Below are positions 19,632-31,100 of a stretch of 64,000 nt of DNA, piece by piece. The translations under genes were made by a program, and so were the position numbers. The notes beneath the pieces were generated by a model, which saw only the letters and a list, made by a program, of their open reading frames with translations, searched no databases and was not told where the DNA came from. Every line of letters begins with the position of its first letter. Positions within the stretch are counted from its first letter, which is position 1. Origin of the DNA: Dokdonella sp. (GTDB taxonomy: Bacteria > Pseudomonadota > Gammaproteobacteria > Xanthomonadales > Rhodanobacteraceae); the NCBI GenBank assembly GCA_019634795.1, contig JAHCAR010000002.1, positions 124,001-188,000 on the forward strand, read 5' to 3'.

Positions 19632-19718
19632 AGCGCATCAGGCACCCGGAGCGCGCCGCAGGCAGGATGCCGGAGGCCGGGTGACTTGGTGAGCGATGGA
19701 TCGCGAACCTAGTCACTG
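19601..19718. repeat. 118-bp two-hairpin insert between the purA repeats (REP-like)
   Basis: The insert holds a perfect 11-bp stem (TGCCTGATGCG at 19617-19627, CGCATCAGGCA at 19634-19644) and a second hairpin at 19681-19716 (GTGACTTGGT with ACCTAGTCAC, one mismatch, and an inner GCGAT/ATCGC). GCGATCC at its left edge is inverted as GGATCGC at 19698-19704. Two hairpins in a short non-coding unit resemble REP doublets (REPINs). No transposase is present. Confidence 0.65.
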
Positions 19719-21054
<1,336 letters not shown>

Positions 21055-21062
21055 GTGTGGCC

Positions 21063-21083
21063 GGGATTGGGGATTGGGGATTC
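21063..21083 (+). repeat. GGGATTGGGGATT repeat
   Basis: Three tandem copies of GGGATTG just after the purA stop. It is the same style of repeat as at 19418-19448 but without an inverted partner. Confidence 0.5.
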
Positions 21084-21183
21084 GGCAGGGCAGATCCGGC
21101 GTGACCGGGCACCCTCGGTAGCGCGAATCACTGATTGGCTCGCCCGAATACAATGGCGCGTACCGGACGCCGAGACATGGGCG

Positions 21184-21209
21184 AAAAAAAACCGCCTTGC
21201 GGCGGTTTT
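21184..21209. terminator. Bidirectional intrinsic terminator (purA / tRNA-Leu)
   Basis: A 9-bp stem AAAACCGCC (21188-21196) / GGCGGTTTT (21201-21209) with a TTGC loop. There are eight A on the left, giving a U-tract on the minus strand, and TTTTCTTTC on the right. It can end tRNA-Leu transcripts and purA transcripts. Confidence 0.85.
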
Positions 21210-21218
21210 CTTTCGATG

Positions 21219-21303
<85 letters not shown>

Positions 21304-21472
21304 AAATCCCGGCGCGCTGTCGCCACCGGGGGCGCGAAAGATACGTGGGCCATGGCAGACTGTCAATGATCCAGCGCGCACAATGACTCCGAATTCATCG
21401 CTGGTCGATGAATCCGCCTGAACTCCAGGCTCCAACCCTGCCCAGCGCAGGCACGAAACAGGACACGTCCCA

Positions 21473-23833
21473 GTGCGAAAGAAAACTTCCGGAACTCCCA
21501 AGACCGGACCGAAAAAGACCGCGAAATCCAAGCTGCCGCCGTGGATGCCGCAGAGCGCGGCAGCCTCGCCCCAGGCCGGAAAGCGCGGCGGCCCGGGCAA
21601 ACCAGGCAAGCGCGGATCGGCTGCCGGTCACGGATCATCGCGGCCGCAAAGGCCCAGCGACCCGTTTGCCCAGCGCGAAGCGCAGCGCTACGAACGCCCG
21701 ATTCCGAGCAGGGAGGCGATCATGAGCCTGCTCGCCGAACAGGCGTCCCTGCTCAAGACCGAGGCCGTGGCTGCCGCCCTCGGCCTGCGCAGCGAACAGG
21801 ACATCGATGCGCTGACCAAGCGCCTGGCGGCCATGGTTCGCGATGGCCAGTTGCTGCAGAACCGTCGCGGCGGCTACGGCGTCGCCCAGAAGCTCGACCT
21901 CATTCCCGGCGTCGTCATCGCCAATGCCGAGGGCTTCGGTTTCCTCAAGCCCGATGAGGGCGGCGACGACCTGTATCTGTCGCCGGCGCAGATGCGCACG
22001 GTCCTGCATGGCGATCGCGTGCTCGGCAGCGTGGTCGGCGTCGATCGGCGCGGTCGCCGGCAGGGGGCCATCGTCGAAGTCCTCGAACGACGCCCGTCAC
22101 GCCTGGTCGGGCGCGTCATCGTCGAGGACGGCCTGACCCTGGTCGCACCGGACGACCGGCGCGTCCACCAGGACATCCTGATCCGGCCAGGCGATGACAA
22201 GGGCGCCCGCGCGGGGCAGATCGTGATCGCCGAGATCAGCGATCCGCCGACCCAGCACCGCGGACCGATGGGGCGCATCCTCGCCGTACTCGGCGAGCGC
22301 CTGACCCCGTCGATCATCGTCGAGATGGCGATCGCCAGCCACAACCTGCCCAATGCCTGGCCCGAGGCGGTCACCCGCCAGGCCGCCGAGGTCGATCCGC
22401 AGGTGCTGGCCTCCGAAATCAAGGGGCGCGTCGACCTGCGTGCGCTGCCGCTGGTCACGATCGACGGTGAGGATGCGCGCGACTTCGACGATGCGGTCTA
22501 TGCCGAGGCGAACGCACAGGGCTTCCGTCTGATCGTCGCCATTGCCGACGTCTCGCACTATGTGAAGACCGGCAGCGTGCTCGACGAGGAAGCCTACCTG
22601 CGTTCCACCTCGGTCTATTTCCCCGGTTTCGTCGTGCCGATGCTGCCGGAGACGCTGTCCAACGGAATCTGTTCGCTGAATCCCAAGGTCGACCGCCTGT
22701 GCATGGTCTGCGACATGCAGGTCGATCGCGCCGGCGAGGTGGTCTCTTCGAAGTTCTACGAGGCGGTGATGCGCTCGCATGCGCGCCTGACCTACACCCG
22801 GGTCTGGGAGGCGGTTGGCGAAAGGGATGCCGATGCGCGCGCCGAACTGGCCGACCTGATGCCGCGTCTCGACAGCCTGCACCAGCTCTACAAGCAGTTG
22901 GCCAAGGCTCGCCAGAAGCGCGGCTCGATCGATTTTGAAAGCACCGAAGTCAAGTTCCGCCTGGCTGCCTCGGGCGAGGTCATCCAACTCGGCTCGGAGC
23001 CGCGCAACGACGCCCACAAGCTGATCGAGGAATGCATGATCGCGGCGAACGTCGAGGCGGCGAAGTTTCTGCTCAGGAAGCGCGTCCCGGCCCCGTATCG
23101 CGTGCATGAGCCGCCACCGGCGTCGAAGTACGATGACCTGCTCGAGTTCCTGCGCGAGTTCAAGCTCAAGCTTCCGCCAGCCGGCGAGGTCAAGCCTGCC
23201 GATTTCGCCGCGTTGCTGCGCAAGATCCGCAACCGGCCGGACGTCAGCCTGATCGAGTCGGTGATCCTGCGCTCGCAGAGCATGGCCGTCTACCAGCCCG
23301 AGAACACCGGGCATTTCGGCTTGGCCCTGGATGCCTACGCGCACTTCACTTCGCCGATCCGCCGCTATCCGGACCTGCTCGTGCACCGCGCGATCCGCTA
23401 TGCGATCACTGGCGGCAAGCCGGCCAGCTATGTCTATTCACCGACCCAGATGTCGTCGATGTCGGTGCACTGTTCGCACAATGAGCGCCGCGCCCAGGAA
23501 GCCGAGCGCGACGTCGACGAGCGTTACAAGTGCGCGTGGATGGAAAAGCACGTTGGCAGCGAGTTCGACGGCGTCGTGTCGGGAGTCACTTCGTTCGGCT
23601 TGTTCGTCGAACTCAGCGAATCGAAGATCAACGGTCTTGTGCACATCACCCAGTTGCCGAACGATTACTACCACTTCGATCCGAAGCGCCACCTGCTCAG
23701 TGGCGAACGCCGGGGCCTGTCCTTCCGCCTCGGCGACCCGGTCCGCATCCAGGTATTGCGTGCCAGCCTCGAGGATCGCAAGATTGATTTTCGCCTGGTT
23801 GCCGAACAGGCATCGACCAAGGGGCATCGCTAG
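21473..23833 (+). CDS. rnr: Ribonuclease R
   Basis: RNase R is a processive 3'-5' exoribonuclease that degrades structured RNA, takes part in rRNA quality control and works with tmRNA. The 786-residue protein starts at a GTG and opens with a Lys/Pro-rich segment of about 75 residues. An HTH-like domain follows (SLLAEQASLLKTEAVAAALG), then two cold-shock domains, the RNB catalytic domain with DGEDARDFDDAVYAE (Asp cluster), and a C-terminal S1 domain (GVVSGVTSFGLFVELSE). The RNB end motif HFTSPIRRYPDLLVHRA is intact. rlmB lies two genes downstream, as in E. coli, where rnr and rlmB are adjacent. Confidence 0.96.
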   Translation: MRKKTSGTPKTGPKKTAKSKLPPWMPQSAAASPQAGKRGGPGKPGKRGSAAGHGSSRPQRPSDPFAQREAQRYERPIPSREAIMSLLAEQASLLKTEAVAAALGLRSEQDIDALTKRLAAMVRDGQLLQNRRGGYGVAQKLDLIPGVVIANAEGFGFLKPDEGGDDLYLSPAQMRTVLHGDRVLGSVVGVDRRGRRQGAIVEVLERRPSRLVGRVIVEDGLTLVAPDDRRVHQDILIRPGDDKGARAGQIVIAEISDPPTQHRGPMGRILAVLGERLTPSIIVEMAIASHNLPNAWPEAVTRQAAEVDPQVLASEIKGRVDLRALPLVTIDGEDARDFDDAVYAEANAQGFRLIVAIADVSHYVKTGSVLDEEAYLRSTSVYFPGFVVPMLPETLSNGICSLNPKVDRLCMVCDMQVDRAGEVVSSKFYEAVMRSHARLTYTRVWEAVGERDADARAELADLMPRLDSLHQLYKQLAKARQKRGSIDFESTEVKFRLAASGEVIQLGSEPRNDAHKLIEECMIAANVEAAKFLLRKRVPAPYRVHEPPPASKYDDLLEFLREFKLKLPPAGEVKPADFAALLRKIRNRPDVSLIESVILRSQSMAVYQPENTGHFGLALDAYAHFTSPIRRYPDLLVHRAIRYAITGGKPASYVYSPTQMSSMSVHCSHNERRAQEAERDVDERYKCAWMEKHVGSEFDGVVSGVTSFGLFVELSESKINGLVHITQLPNDYYHFDPKRHLLSGERRGLSFRLGDPVRIQVLRASLEDRKIDFRLVAEQASTKGHR

Positions 23834-23979
23834 TCCTTGTCGCACCTGCCTGCGGCGCCGGGGTTGCCGTGCGCTGCAGGGCCTGGCGTCGTCATCGCAG
23901 GTCTGTCGCGCCGGCGGCTCGAGTTGCAAATTTGCAGACGCTGCCGGGTTTGGGTCATCGGTCGGGAGGGTGGCTGCGT

Positions 23980-24546
23980 ATGAGCAAGCACATGTTCGAG
24001 GCGTCGTTGGTCGAAGGACGCGACAACGAAATGGCGAAGTGGGTCGGCGAATGGCAGTGCACCACGCGGGTCTGGTTAGAGCCCGGCAAGCTCGGCAAGC
24101 TCGGCGACGAGGTGCCGATCCGTGGCCGCATTCGCAGCACCCTCGGTGGACCTTGCCTCGTGCACGAGTACGAGACCCGGTTCATGGGTGAACCGGAGCA
24201 GGGCAGCGCGCTGCTGACCTGGCACATCGATCGCCAATGCCATGAATGCGCAGGGATCGACAGCGCGCATGGCGGGACCCGGAACCTGTGTTCGCAAGGC
24301 ACTCGCGATCAGGGTCGCTTTTCGGTGCTCGGAAGCTGCGACGGCCGCGACGGCGATCCGCCATGGGCCTGGCGTACCGAGATCGATGTGCCCGATCAGC
24401 ATCATCCGGGAATCGTCGCCGTCGACATTTCAGTCGAGGGCGAGGAACCCAGGGCCACCGGGATCGCCCATGTGCGACTGCGCGGCTGGTCGGCCGCGTC
24501 GCAAGGCGTCACACTGTGCATTGACCCCGCAAATGATTTCCGATGA
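23980..24546 (+). CDS. DUF1579 family protein
   Basis: A 188-residue protein of the DUF1579 type; the opening MAKWVGEWQCTTRVW and the later LLTWHIDRQ segment fit beta-barrel, lipocalin-like proteins of unknown role. A GGGAGGG ribosome site (23964-23970) supports the ATG at 23980. It has no signal peptide or membrane segment. Its stop overlaps the rlmB start (ATGA at 24543-24546), so the two are translationally coupled and sit between rnr and rlmB. I cannot assign a function. Confidence 0.78.
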   Translation: MSKHMFEASLVEGRDNEMAKWVGEWQCTTRVWLEPGKLGKLGDEVPIRGRIRSTLGGPCLVHEYETRFMGEPEQGSALLTWHIDRQCHECAGIDSAHGGTRNLCSQGTRDQGRFSVLGSCDGRDGDPPWAWRTEIDVPDQHHPGIVAVDISVEGEEPRATGIAHVRLRGWSAASQGVTLCIDPANDFR

Positions 24547-25283
24547 GCACTGAATTGCTGTTTGGTATCCATTCGATCGAAGCCGCGCTGAACTACGATG
24601 CCGGCAACATCGCCGAACTCTATGTCGAGTCCGGCCAGCAGAATCCGCGCGTGCGCGATCTCGCCGAGCGCGCGCGCGACATGGGCATCAAGCCGCATGC
24701 GCGCGATCGTGCGGACCTCGACCGCATGACGGGCGGGGCGCGTCACCAGGGCATCGCCGCCATGTACAAGGCGCCTCCGCCACGCAACGAGAGCGAATTG
24801 CCCGCCCTGGTCGAGGGCGCCGGGCAGGAGGCCTTGTTCCTGATCCTCGATGGGGTCACCGATCCGCACAATCTGGGCGCCTGCCTGCGCAGCGCCGAGG
24901 CGGCCGGTGTCACTGCGGTGATCGTGCCGAAGGACAAGGCCGTCGGCATCACGCCGACGGTTCGCCGCGCATCGGCCGGGGCCGCCGACCGCGTGCCGTT
25001 CTTCGCCGCAACCAATCTGGCGCGCAGCCTGAAGGTGCTCAAGGACGCCGGCGTCTGGCTGACCGGCTTCGCCGGCGACGCCACCCAGTCGCTGTATGCC
25101 GGCGACTTCAAGGGTCCGGTGGGTATCGTCATCGGCAGTGAAGGGGAGGGCATGCGTCGCCTGACCCGCGAAGCCTGTGACTTCGTTGCCCGCATTCCGA
25201 TGCGCGGCAGCGTCGAGAGCCTCAATGTGTCGGTCGCTACCGGGATCGTGCTCTTCGAGGTCCTGCGCCAGCGATCATCGTGA
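24543..25283 (+). CDS. rlmB: 23S rRNA (guanosine-2251-2'-O)-methyltransferase RlmB
   Basis: RlmB methylates the ribose of G2251 in the P-loop of 23S rRNA. The 246-residue SPOUT protein has an N-terminal L30e-like substrate-binding domain (LLFGIHSIEAAL) and the trefoil-knot catalytic domain with LDGVTDPHNLGACLRSAEAAG, GIVIGSEGEGMRRLTR and IPMRGSVESLNVSVA, the three SpoU motifs. Length and motif spacing fit E. coli RlmB (243). It overlaps the DUF1579 stop by 4 bp and ends 13 bp before an acyltransferase gene. Confidence 0.95.
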   Translation: MSTELLFGIHSIEAALNYDAGNIAELYVESGQQNPRVRDLAERARDMGIKPHARDRADLDRMTGGARHQGIAAMYKAPPPRNESELPALVEGAGQEALFLILDGVTDPHNLGACLRSAEAAGVTAVIVPKDKAVGITPTVRRASAGAADRVPFFAATNLARSLKVLKDAGVWLTGFAGDATQSLYAGDFKGPVGIVIGSEGEGMRRLTREACDFVARIPMRGSVESLNVSVATGIVLFEVLRQRSS

Positions 25284-25296
25284 GGGAGGGCTGGAT

Positions 25297-26373
25297 ATGC
25301 GCATGCCCGGACTTGACCTGTTGCGGATTGTCGCCGGCCTCGCCCTGATCGTCTGCCACGGTGGGTACTGGCTTGCACCGTTCCGGTTTCCGGACACACT
25401 CTGGATGCTGCTCGGACACATGGGAGTCGAGCTGTTCCTCGTCTCTTCCGGGTTCCTGCTCGCCGAGCGTGCGTTGCGGGCGACCCCGCCGCCCGCCGTT
25501 GCGCAGACATGGCTGAAGACGCTGCTGCGCCTGTGGCCACTGTATGCGGTGTTCCTGTTCTGCAACCTCGCCCTGCTGCCGGCCGACTCCGGGCGACCGC
25601 CATTGATTGCCTACCTGACCCTGACCCAGAACCTCGCCTGGCCCCACCCGCGATTTTTCGGCGAAGCATGGATCGTCACGGCGGCTGCGATGGTCGCCCT
25701 GACCGTCACGATCACCTGTCGCATGCTGCGCCTGTTGGGGTTCCGCACGGGATTGCTGGTGATTCTCGGCTTGCTGCTTGCCGGTCATGCGCTGCGCGGC
25801 CTGCTGGTGGCGCTCGGTGATCCCCCGTTCGACGAAGGCGTGCGCAAGATCCTGATCGCACGCCTGGACCTGCCGTTCTATGGCGTGCTCGTGGCCTGGC
25901 TCTGGGTTCACCGCTACGCGGCCATCATGCGCTGGCGTGGATTGCTGGCCGTGATGTCGCTCTGCATGCTCGTGGCCACGGCGACGGTCCACCTCAGGGT
26001 CCCGCTCGACACGTCGCTGGCGGCCCGGATACTCCTGTTCCCGCTGGGTGATCTCGCCTGGGCGGCACTGTTGCCCTGGGTGTGCTCGATCGACATGCGC
26101 GACGCCATCGCGAAGCCGGCAAAGGTGATCGCGGCCAGCGCCTACTCCGGACTGCTGACCCACATGACCCTGCTTCGTCTCGCCGATACCAGGGGCCTGT
26201 CGATGACCGCGACCGAACCCGCGACCGGCGTGCTGCTACTCCTGTCCTACGTGCTGCTCTCGGTCGGAGTGGCCCTGCTGGTCAGTCTTGCGCTCGACCG
26301 CAACGCGCTCGATCTTGTTGGCCGCCGATTCGCGCCGGCGGCGGAACATGGTGTGCCAGTCGCGGAACGGTGA
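25297..26373 (+). CDS. Acyltransferase 3 family membrane protein
   Basis: A 358-residue integral membrane protein with about ten hydrophobic helices. The opening GLDLLRIVAGLALIVCHGGYW carries the conserved N-terminal histidine of acyltransferase-3 (OafA/NodX/OpgC-like) enzymes, followed by MGVELFLVSSGFLLAERAL. Such enzymes transfer acyl groups, often acetyl or succinyl, to surface polysaccharides or glucans; the substrate here is unknown. A GGGAGGG ribosome site (25284-25290) sits directly after the rlmB stop, so it probably belongs to the rlmB unit. Its last 138 bp overlap the end of the convergent hydroxylase gene. Confidence 0.85.
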   Translation: MRMPGLDLLRIVAGLALIVCHGGYWLAPFRFPDTLWMLLGHMGVELFLVSSGFLLAERALRATPPPAVAQTWLKTLLRLWPLYAVFLFCNLALLPADSGRPPLIAYLTLTQNLAWPHPRFFGEAWIVTAAAMVALTVTITCRMLRLLGFRTGLLVILGLLLAGHALRGLLVALGDPPFDEGVRKILIARLDLPFYGVLVAWLWVHRYAAIMRWRGLLAVMSLCMLVATATVHLRVPLDTSLAARILLFPLGDLAWAALLPWVCSIDMRDAIAKPAKVIAASAYSGLLTHMTLLRLADTRGLSMTATEPATGVLLLLSYVLLSVGVALLVSLALDRNALDLVGRRFAPAAEHGVPVAER

Positions 26374-27177
26374 CAGGGTTGCCCTGAGCGGGCCGTTCAG
26401 GTCTTCGGCCGAATGCAGCCCCGTAGCCGGGTATTCCCCCTTCCGGGGCCTGCAATAGGTGCCGAACACGAGGTCGAAAACGGGAAACAGCGAGGCGAAG
26501 TTGCGATCCTTGTGCTGCGGTTCGACCGAATGGTGGATTCGATGCCACTGCGGCCCCGCGATGACCGGAGTCAGCGGGCCGAGCGGCAGCCGGATGTTGA
26601 GGTGCACGTAGTAGCCGACCAGCATCATGGCGCTGGCGATCCAGCCGACGGTGACCGGCTTCTGGTCGAACAACAGGCCCATCGGCAGCAGGATCAGCCA
26701 GATCCGCAAGGGTTCCTCCAGCCAGTGATGGCGCAGCGTCGTGGTGATGTTCACCGACACTTCGGAATGATGAAGTTTGTGCAGCGGCCAGGCGATCGCG
26801 AGCGTGTGCTGGGCTCGGTGGAACCAGTAATAGAAGAAATCAAAGATGAAGAAGAACGCGAGCGCCTGCAGCACCTGCCAGCCGGCACCGTCCGGGAAGG
26901 CCAGTGGAATGGCGAGGCCGTGCGCGCGGACGATCGGCTGCATCAGGGCCATCAAGGGCGGCAGGATCAGCGTATTGAGGAAGATGACAAACGCGACGTA
27001 GCCCAGGTTGAAGGCGATGTGGCGAAGCGGCTGCTTGCGCTGTGCCGGCAACAGTCTCTCGATCAGCAGTCCGATCAGAAAGACGACCGCGACGATCTTC
27101 AGGTTCACCCAGGACTGGGCAAATGCGTCGGCGAGTCGTTGCATGAAATTGGGTGTTTCCTGTTGGTGGGCATGCAT
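26236..27177 (-). CDS. Sterol desaturase / fatty acid hydroxylase family protein
   Basis: A 313-residue membrane protein with four or five hydrophobic helices and the di-iron histidine clusters of the fatty-acid-hydroxylase superfamily: HRAQH, HKLHHSE with a following LRHH, and HRIHHSVEPQHK. Members oxidise lipids with O2 at the inner membrane; the substrate is not determined. The start is uncertain: ATGs at 27177 and 27144 are both plausible, and 27177 is used here. The C-terminus runs 138 bp into the convergent acyltransferase gene, and the last 40 residues are charged and unlike the family, so an extended tail is likely. Confidence 0.85.
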   Translation of the reverse strand: MHAHQQETPNFMQRLADAFAQSWVNLKIVAVVFLIGLLIERLLPAQRKQPLRHIAFNLGYVAFVIFLNTLILPPLMALMQPIVRAHGLAIPLAFPDGAGWQVLQALAFFFIFDFFYYWFHRAQHTLAIAWPLHKLHHSEVSVNITTTLRHHWLEEPLRIWLILLPMGLLFDQKPVTVGWIASAMMLVGYYVHLNIRLPLGPLTPVIAGPQWHRIHHSVEPQHKDRNFASLFPVFDLVFGTYCRPRKGEYPATGLHSAEDLNGPLRATLSPFRDWHTMFRRRRESAANKIERVAVERKTDQQGHSDREQHVGQE

Positions 27178-27420
27178 TCCCTGCGCGCCACGGGATGCCA
27201 TCGCGCATCGTTGCGCCGCCGGAATTATAGCGCTGTGCCGGAGCGTCGTCGCAGTTCCGTTGGATCGGCGGACGCGACGCCAGGTCTGGCCTTGAGCACT
27301 CTCGAAGCCTTGCCGTGAGCGCGAAGCGGTGCACGAATCGGACGCGTGCGCGACCGCCAATACTTGTCTGTGCTGGCTGAACAGGACAGACTCGTCCTTG
27401 CAGTCACAGGGGAACAGGGA

Positions 27421-28068
27421 ATGATTCGAATCGTCCTCATCGACGACCATGAGCTGGTGCGCACGGGATTCCGCATGATCCTCGAGCAGCAGGCGGACAT
27501 CGAGATCGTGGGGGAGGCGCCGGACGGGGAGCTCGGCCTGGCCCTGCTCAAGAAGCTGAAGCCCGACCTGGCCCTGGTTGATGTGCACATGCCCGGGGTC
27601 AGTGGCATCGAGGTCACTGAACGCGTGCGCAAGCTCAAGCTGAAGACGCGCATCGTGATCGTGACGATGGTCAGCGAGTCGCCGTTTCCGCGTCGCCTGC
27701 TCGAGGCCGGCGCCAGCGGCTACATCACCAAGGCCTGTCCGTCACCGGAGCTGCTGCGCGCGGTGCGCCAGGTCGCCGACGGTCGGCGCTACCTGGCTCC
27801 CGGGATCGCCGAAGCCATGGCGCTGGAAATCGTCGATGGATCCGGCCAGTCACCGTTCGAAAGCCTGTCGACCCGCGAACTCGAGGTCGCGCTACTGCTC
27901 GCGCGCGGGCAGCCGATGCCATTGATTGCGGAACGGCTCAGCCTGAGCAGCAAGACCGTGGCCACTTACAAGTACCGCCTGTTCGAGAAACTGGCGATCG
28001 ACAATTCGGTCACCCTGGCGCACATGGCGGGTCTGCACGGCCTGCTCGATGCCAAGGGCACGGGTTGA
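27421..28068 (+). CDS. LuxR-type response regulator, GacA/UvrY-like
   Basis: A 215-residue response regulator. The receiver domain has the acidic pair IDDHELVRTG, the phosphorylation aspartate in LALVDVHMPG, and the conserved TM and K residues (VTMVSES, GYITKAC). The C-terminal LuxR HTH shows LSTRELEVALLLARG and SLSSKTVATYKYRLFEKL. The N-terminus MIRIVLIDDHELVRTGFR closely matches GacA/UvrY, the activators of csr-type small RNAs that oppose CsrA. uvrC, often beside gacA, is absent here, so orthology is likely but not certain. The sensor kinase is not in the window. It converges on rne. Confidence 0.88.
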   Translation: MIRIVLIDDHELVRTGFRMILEQQADIEIVGEAPDGELGLALLKKLKPDLALVDVHMPGVSGIEVTERVRKLKLKTRIVIVTMVSESPFPRRLLEAGASGYITKACPSPELLRAVRQVADGRRYLAPGIAEAMALEIVDGSGQSPFESLSTRELEVALLLARGQPMPLIAERLSLSSKTVATYKYRLFEKLAIDNSVTLAHMAGLHGLLDAKGTG

Positions 28069-28096
28069 CCATTCCAGTTGCTGGAGAGGCTTGTGT

Positions 28097-28130
28097 GCGA
28101 GACGCGACAGCATGCGCCGTCGCGTCTCGC
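28097..28130. terminator. Strong hairpin between response regulator and rne
   Basis: A 12-bp perfect stem (GCGAGACGCGAC at 28097-28108, GTCGCGTCTCGC at 28119-28130) with a 10-nt loop lies in the 69-bp gap between convergent genes. There is no clear T-run, but position and strength suggest a shared terminator or 3'-end stabiliser. Confidence 0.6.
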
Positions 28131-28137
28131 GCTCATT

Positions 28138-31100
28138 TCACGATTCGTCGGCCGGCGACTTTTCAGCGTTTTCCTTGACCGGCTGTTTCACGGTCTTTTC
28201 GGCGGGCGCGGTCGAAGTGCCTGCCTCGGGGCTTGTCGCAAACGACTTCGCCACCTCGGCAGCGACCTGCGGCTGCATGGCGAGGATCGGCGACGGCGCC
28301 GTGATCGGCAGCTCCGAGCGGCTACGCGACGCGCCTGAGGGAACTGAAAACAGGTCCTGAACTGGCGCCGGACCCTGCGCTCGAGCTGGTTGCGTCGCGG
28401 GCTTGGGCTCGGGCGTGCTTGCTGCGGCCGATACCGGAGCAGGTGCCGGCGCGCGAACCGGAGCGGCCGTCTGCATCGGAGCAAGCGTCTGTTCCGGTGC
28501 CGGCGTCCGGGCCGGAGCCGGAGTCTGCGCCGGAGCCGAAGTCTGGGCCGGAGCCGGAGTCTGCGCCGGAGCCGAAGTCTGGGCCGGAGCCGGAGTCTGG
28601 GCCGGAGCCGAAGTCTGCGCCGGAGCCGAAGTCTGGGCCGGAGCCGAAGTCTGGGCCGGAGCCGAAGTCTGGGCCGGAGCCGGAGTCTGGGCCGGAGCCG
28701 GAGTCTGCGCCGGAGCCGAAGTCTGCGCCGGAGCCGAAGTCTGCGCCGGAGCCGAAGTCTGCGCCGGAGCCGAAGTCTGCGCCGGAGCCGAAGTCTGCGC
28801 CGGAGCCGGAGTCTGCGCCGGAGCCGGAGTCTGCGCCGGAGCCGCAGTCTGGGCCGGAGCCGAAGTCTGCGCCGGAGCCGAAGTCTGCGCCGGGGCCGAA
28901 GTCTGCGCCGGGGCCGAAGTCTGCGCCGGGGCCGAAGTCTGCGCCGGGGCCGAAGTCTGCGCCGGGGCCGAAGTCTGGGCCGGGGCCGAAGTCTGGGCCG
29001 GAGCCGAAGTCTGGGCCGGAGCCGAAGTCTGGGCCGGAGCCGAAGTCTGGGCCGGAGCCGAAGTCTGCGCCGGGGCCGAAGTCTGCGCCGGGGCCGAAGT
29101 CTGCGCCGGGGCCGAAGTCTGCGCCGGGGCCGCCTCGTTCGATGCCGGCTTCAATTCGGTCGAAGGCGATGCCTGCCTCGTCGTTCCTGACGTGGCATCG
29201 TCTGCATCGCTTGTCTGGGCCGCGGACCTGTCGCCGCCCTGCGCGGCATCCTTCCTCGAGCGGCCGCCTCGGTTGCGGTTGCCGGTATTGCGATGGTCGG
29301 CATCCTCGTCGTCGAATTCCTCATGGGCGACCCGGGCCTCGGCAACGCCAGCTACCGCAGATGCGGCACTGTCGGAATCGGCGTCGCCCTTGCGGCGGCG
29401 ACGGCCTCCGCGGCGACCGCGGCGACGCTTGCTGCTCGAACCGCTGCTGTCGGCCGTTGATGGCGTGGTGTCCGTGGCAACGCCGGATGTCCCGGCACCC
29501 TGCAACTTCTTTTCCTCGGCTACCGAATCGGTCGGGGCGGCCACCGCCTGCTCGGCTTTCGCTGCGGGCTTCGGACGAGCCGGTTGCGCGGCAGCAGCCG
29601 GTTGTGGCTTGCGACCGTCACGCGGAGTCCGTTGCGCGGAATCGCCGCGTTGCGATTTCTGTTGCTGCGACTTGCGTCCATCGCGCGACTCGCCGCGACC
29701 GCCTTCCTTGCGCGCCGAGTCGCCGCGTGATCCGCGGGCCTGCGACTGCGGCCGTTGTCCACCACTGCGCGCGTCGCGGGACTCGCGCTGCTCGCGTCCA
29801 CCCTGGGAGCCGCCCTGACGGGTGGCGGGGGCGGCTGTCTTCGCAGCCGGGCCGGCGCCGAACAGGCGACCGAGCCAGGCCATGAAGCCGCCGCTTGCGG
29901 GCGCAGGCTTTTCGGCCTCCGGTTCGACGACCACCTCGGTCTTGACCGGTGCGGGGCTGGCCGGCACGACCCGGCTCACCGCCGGCTGCTCGGGTTCGTC
30001 GCCGGGCTGGGCGAGCTGTGGCAGTGGCGTGGATTCGACCGGTGTCAGGCGCTGGTAGCTCGGCTTGGTGTCCTCGCCGACATCGGCGGCACGGATACGC
30101 TCGATGTGCAGGTGCGGGGTCTCGAGCTTGTCGTCGGCGACGACGATCAGCTGGACTTCCTGGCGCTGCTCGATCTCGCTGAGCTGGCGGCGCTTCTCGT
30201 TGACCAGGAAGTTGGCTACGGCGGGCGGTGCCTGGACCAGCACCTGCCCGGTGTTTTCCTTCATCGCATGTTCTTCGACGAGGCGCAGTGCGGACAGCGA
30301 CAGCGACTCGACGCTGCGGATGCGGCCATGGCCGTCGCAACGCGGGCAGACGATCTGGGTCGCTTCGCCGAGCGACGGACGCAGACGCTGGCGCGACAGT
30401 TCGAGCAGGCCGAAACGCGAAATGCGACCGATCTGCACGCGTGCGCGATCGACGCGCATGGCGTCCTTGAGCTTGTCCTCGACCTCGCGCTGGTGGCGCG
30501 GGCTGTCCATGTCGATGAAGTCGATGACGATCAGGCCGCCTGCGTCGCGGATGCGCAACTGGCGGGCGATTTCCGCAGCGGCTTCCAGATTGGTATGGAA
30601 CGCCGTTTCCTCGATGTCGCTACCCTTGGTCGCCTTCGACGAGTTGATGTCGATCGCGGTCAGCGCTTCGGTCTGGTCGATAACGATCGAGCCGCCTGCG
30701 GGCAGGCGCACGGTGCGCTCGAACGCATTTTCGATCTGCGTCTCGATCTGGAAGCGCGAGAACAGCGGCACCGTGTCCTGGTACAGCTTGAGCTTGCGCA
30801 GGTTGTTCGGCATGACCTGCTGGACGAACTCGCGGGCGTCGTTGTAGAGCTCCTCGTGGTCGATGAGGATCTCGCCGATGTCGTTGCGCAGGTAGTCGCG
30901 CAGGGCGCGGATGATCAGTTTCGATTCCTGGTAGATCAGGAACGGGGCCGGGCGCGACGTGGCCGCCTCGGCAATGGCTTTCCACAGCTGCAGCAGGTAA
31001 TCGAGGTCCCACTGCAGTTCCTCGGCATCGCGGCCCATGCCGGCGGTACGGATGATCAGGCCCATTTCATCGGGCAACTGCAGTTCATCCATGGTGTCCT

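Noticed and set aside
28511-29134. Regular repeat considered as a CRISPR array
   Set aside because: The units are directly abutting 18-mers with no spacers, and they are in frame within a protein. No cas genes are present.
28390-29885. Three long plus-strand frames opposite rne, rich in Arg-Ser, Ala-Gly or Pro-Glu repeats
   Set aside because: They are the other readings of the 18-bp repeat, whose units contain no stop in any frame. The minus-strand frame belongs to a complete RNase E with all its domains.
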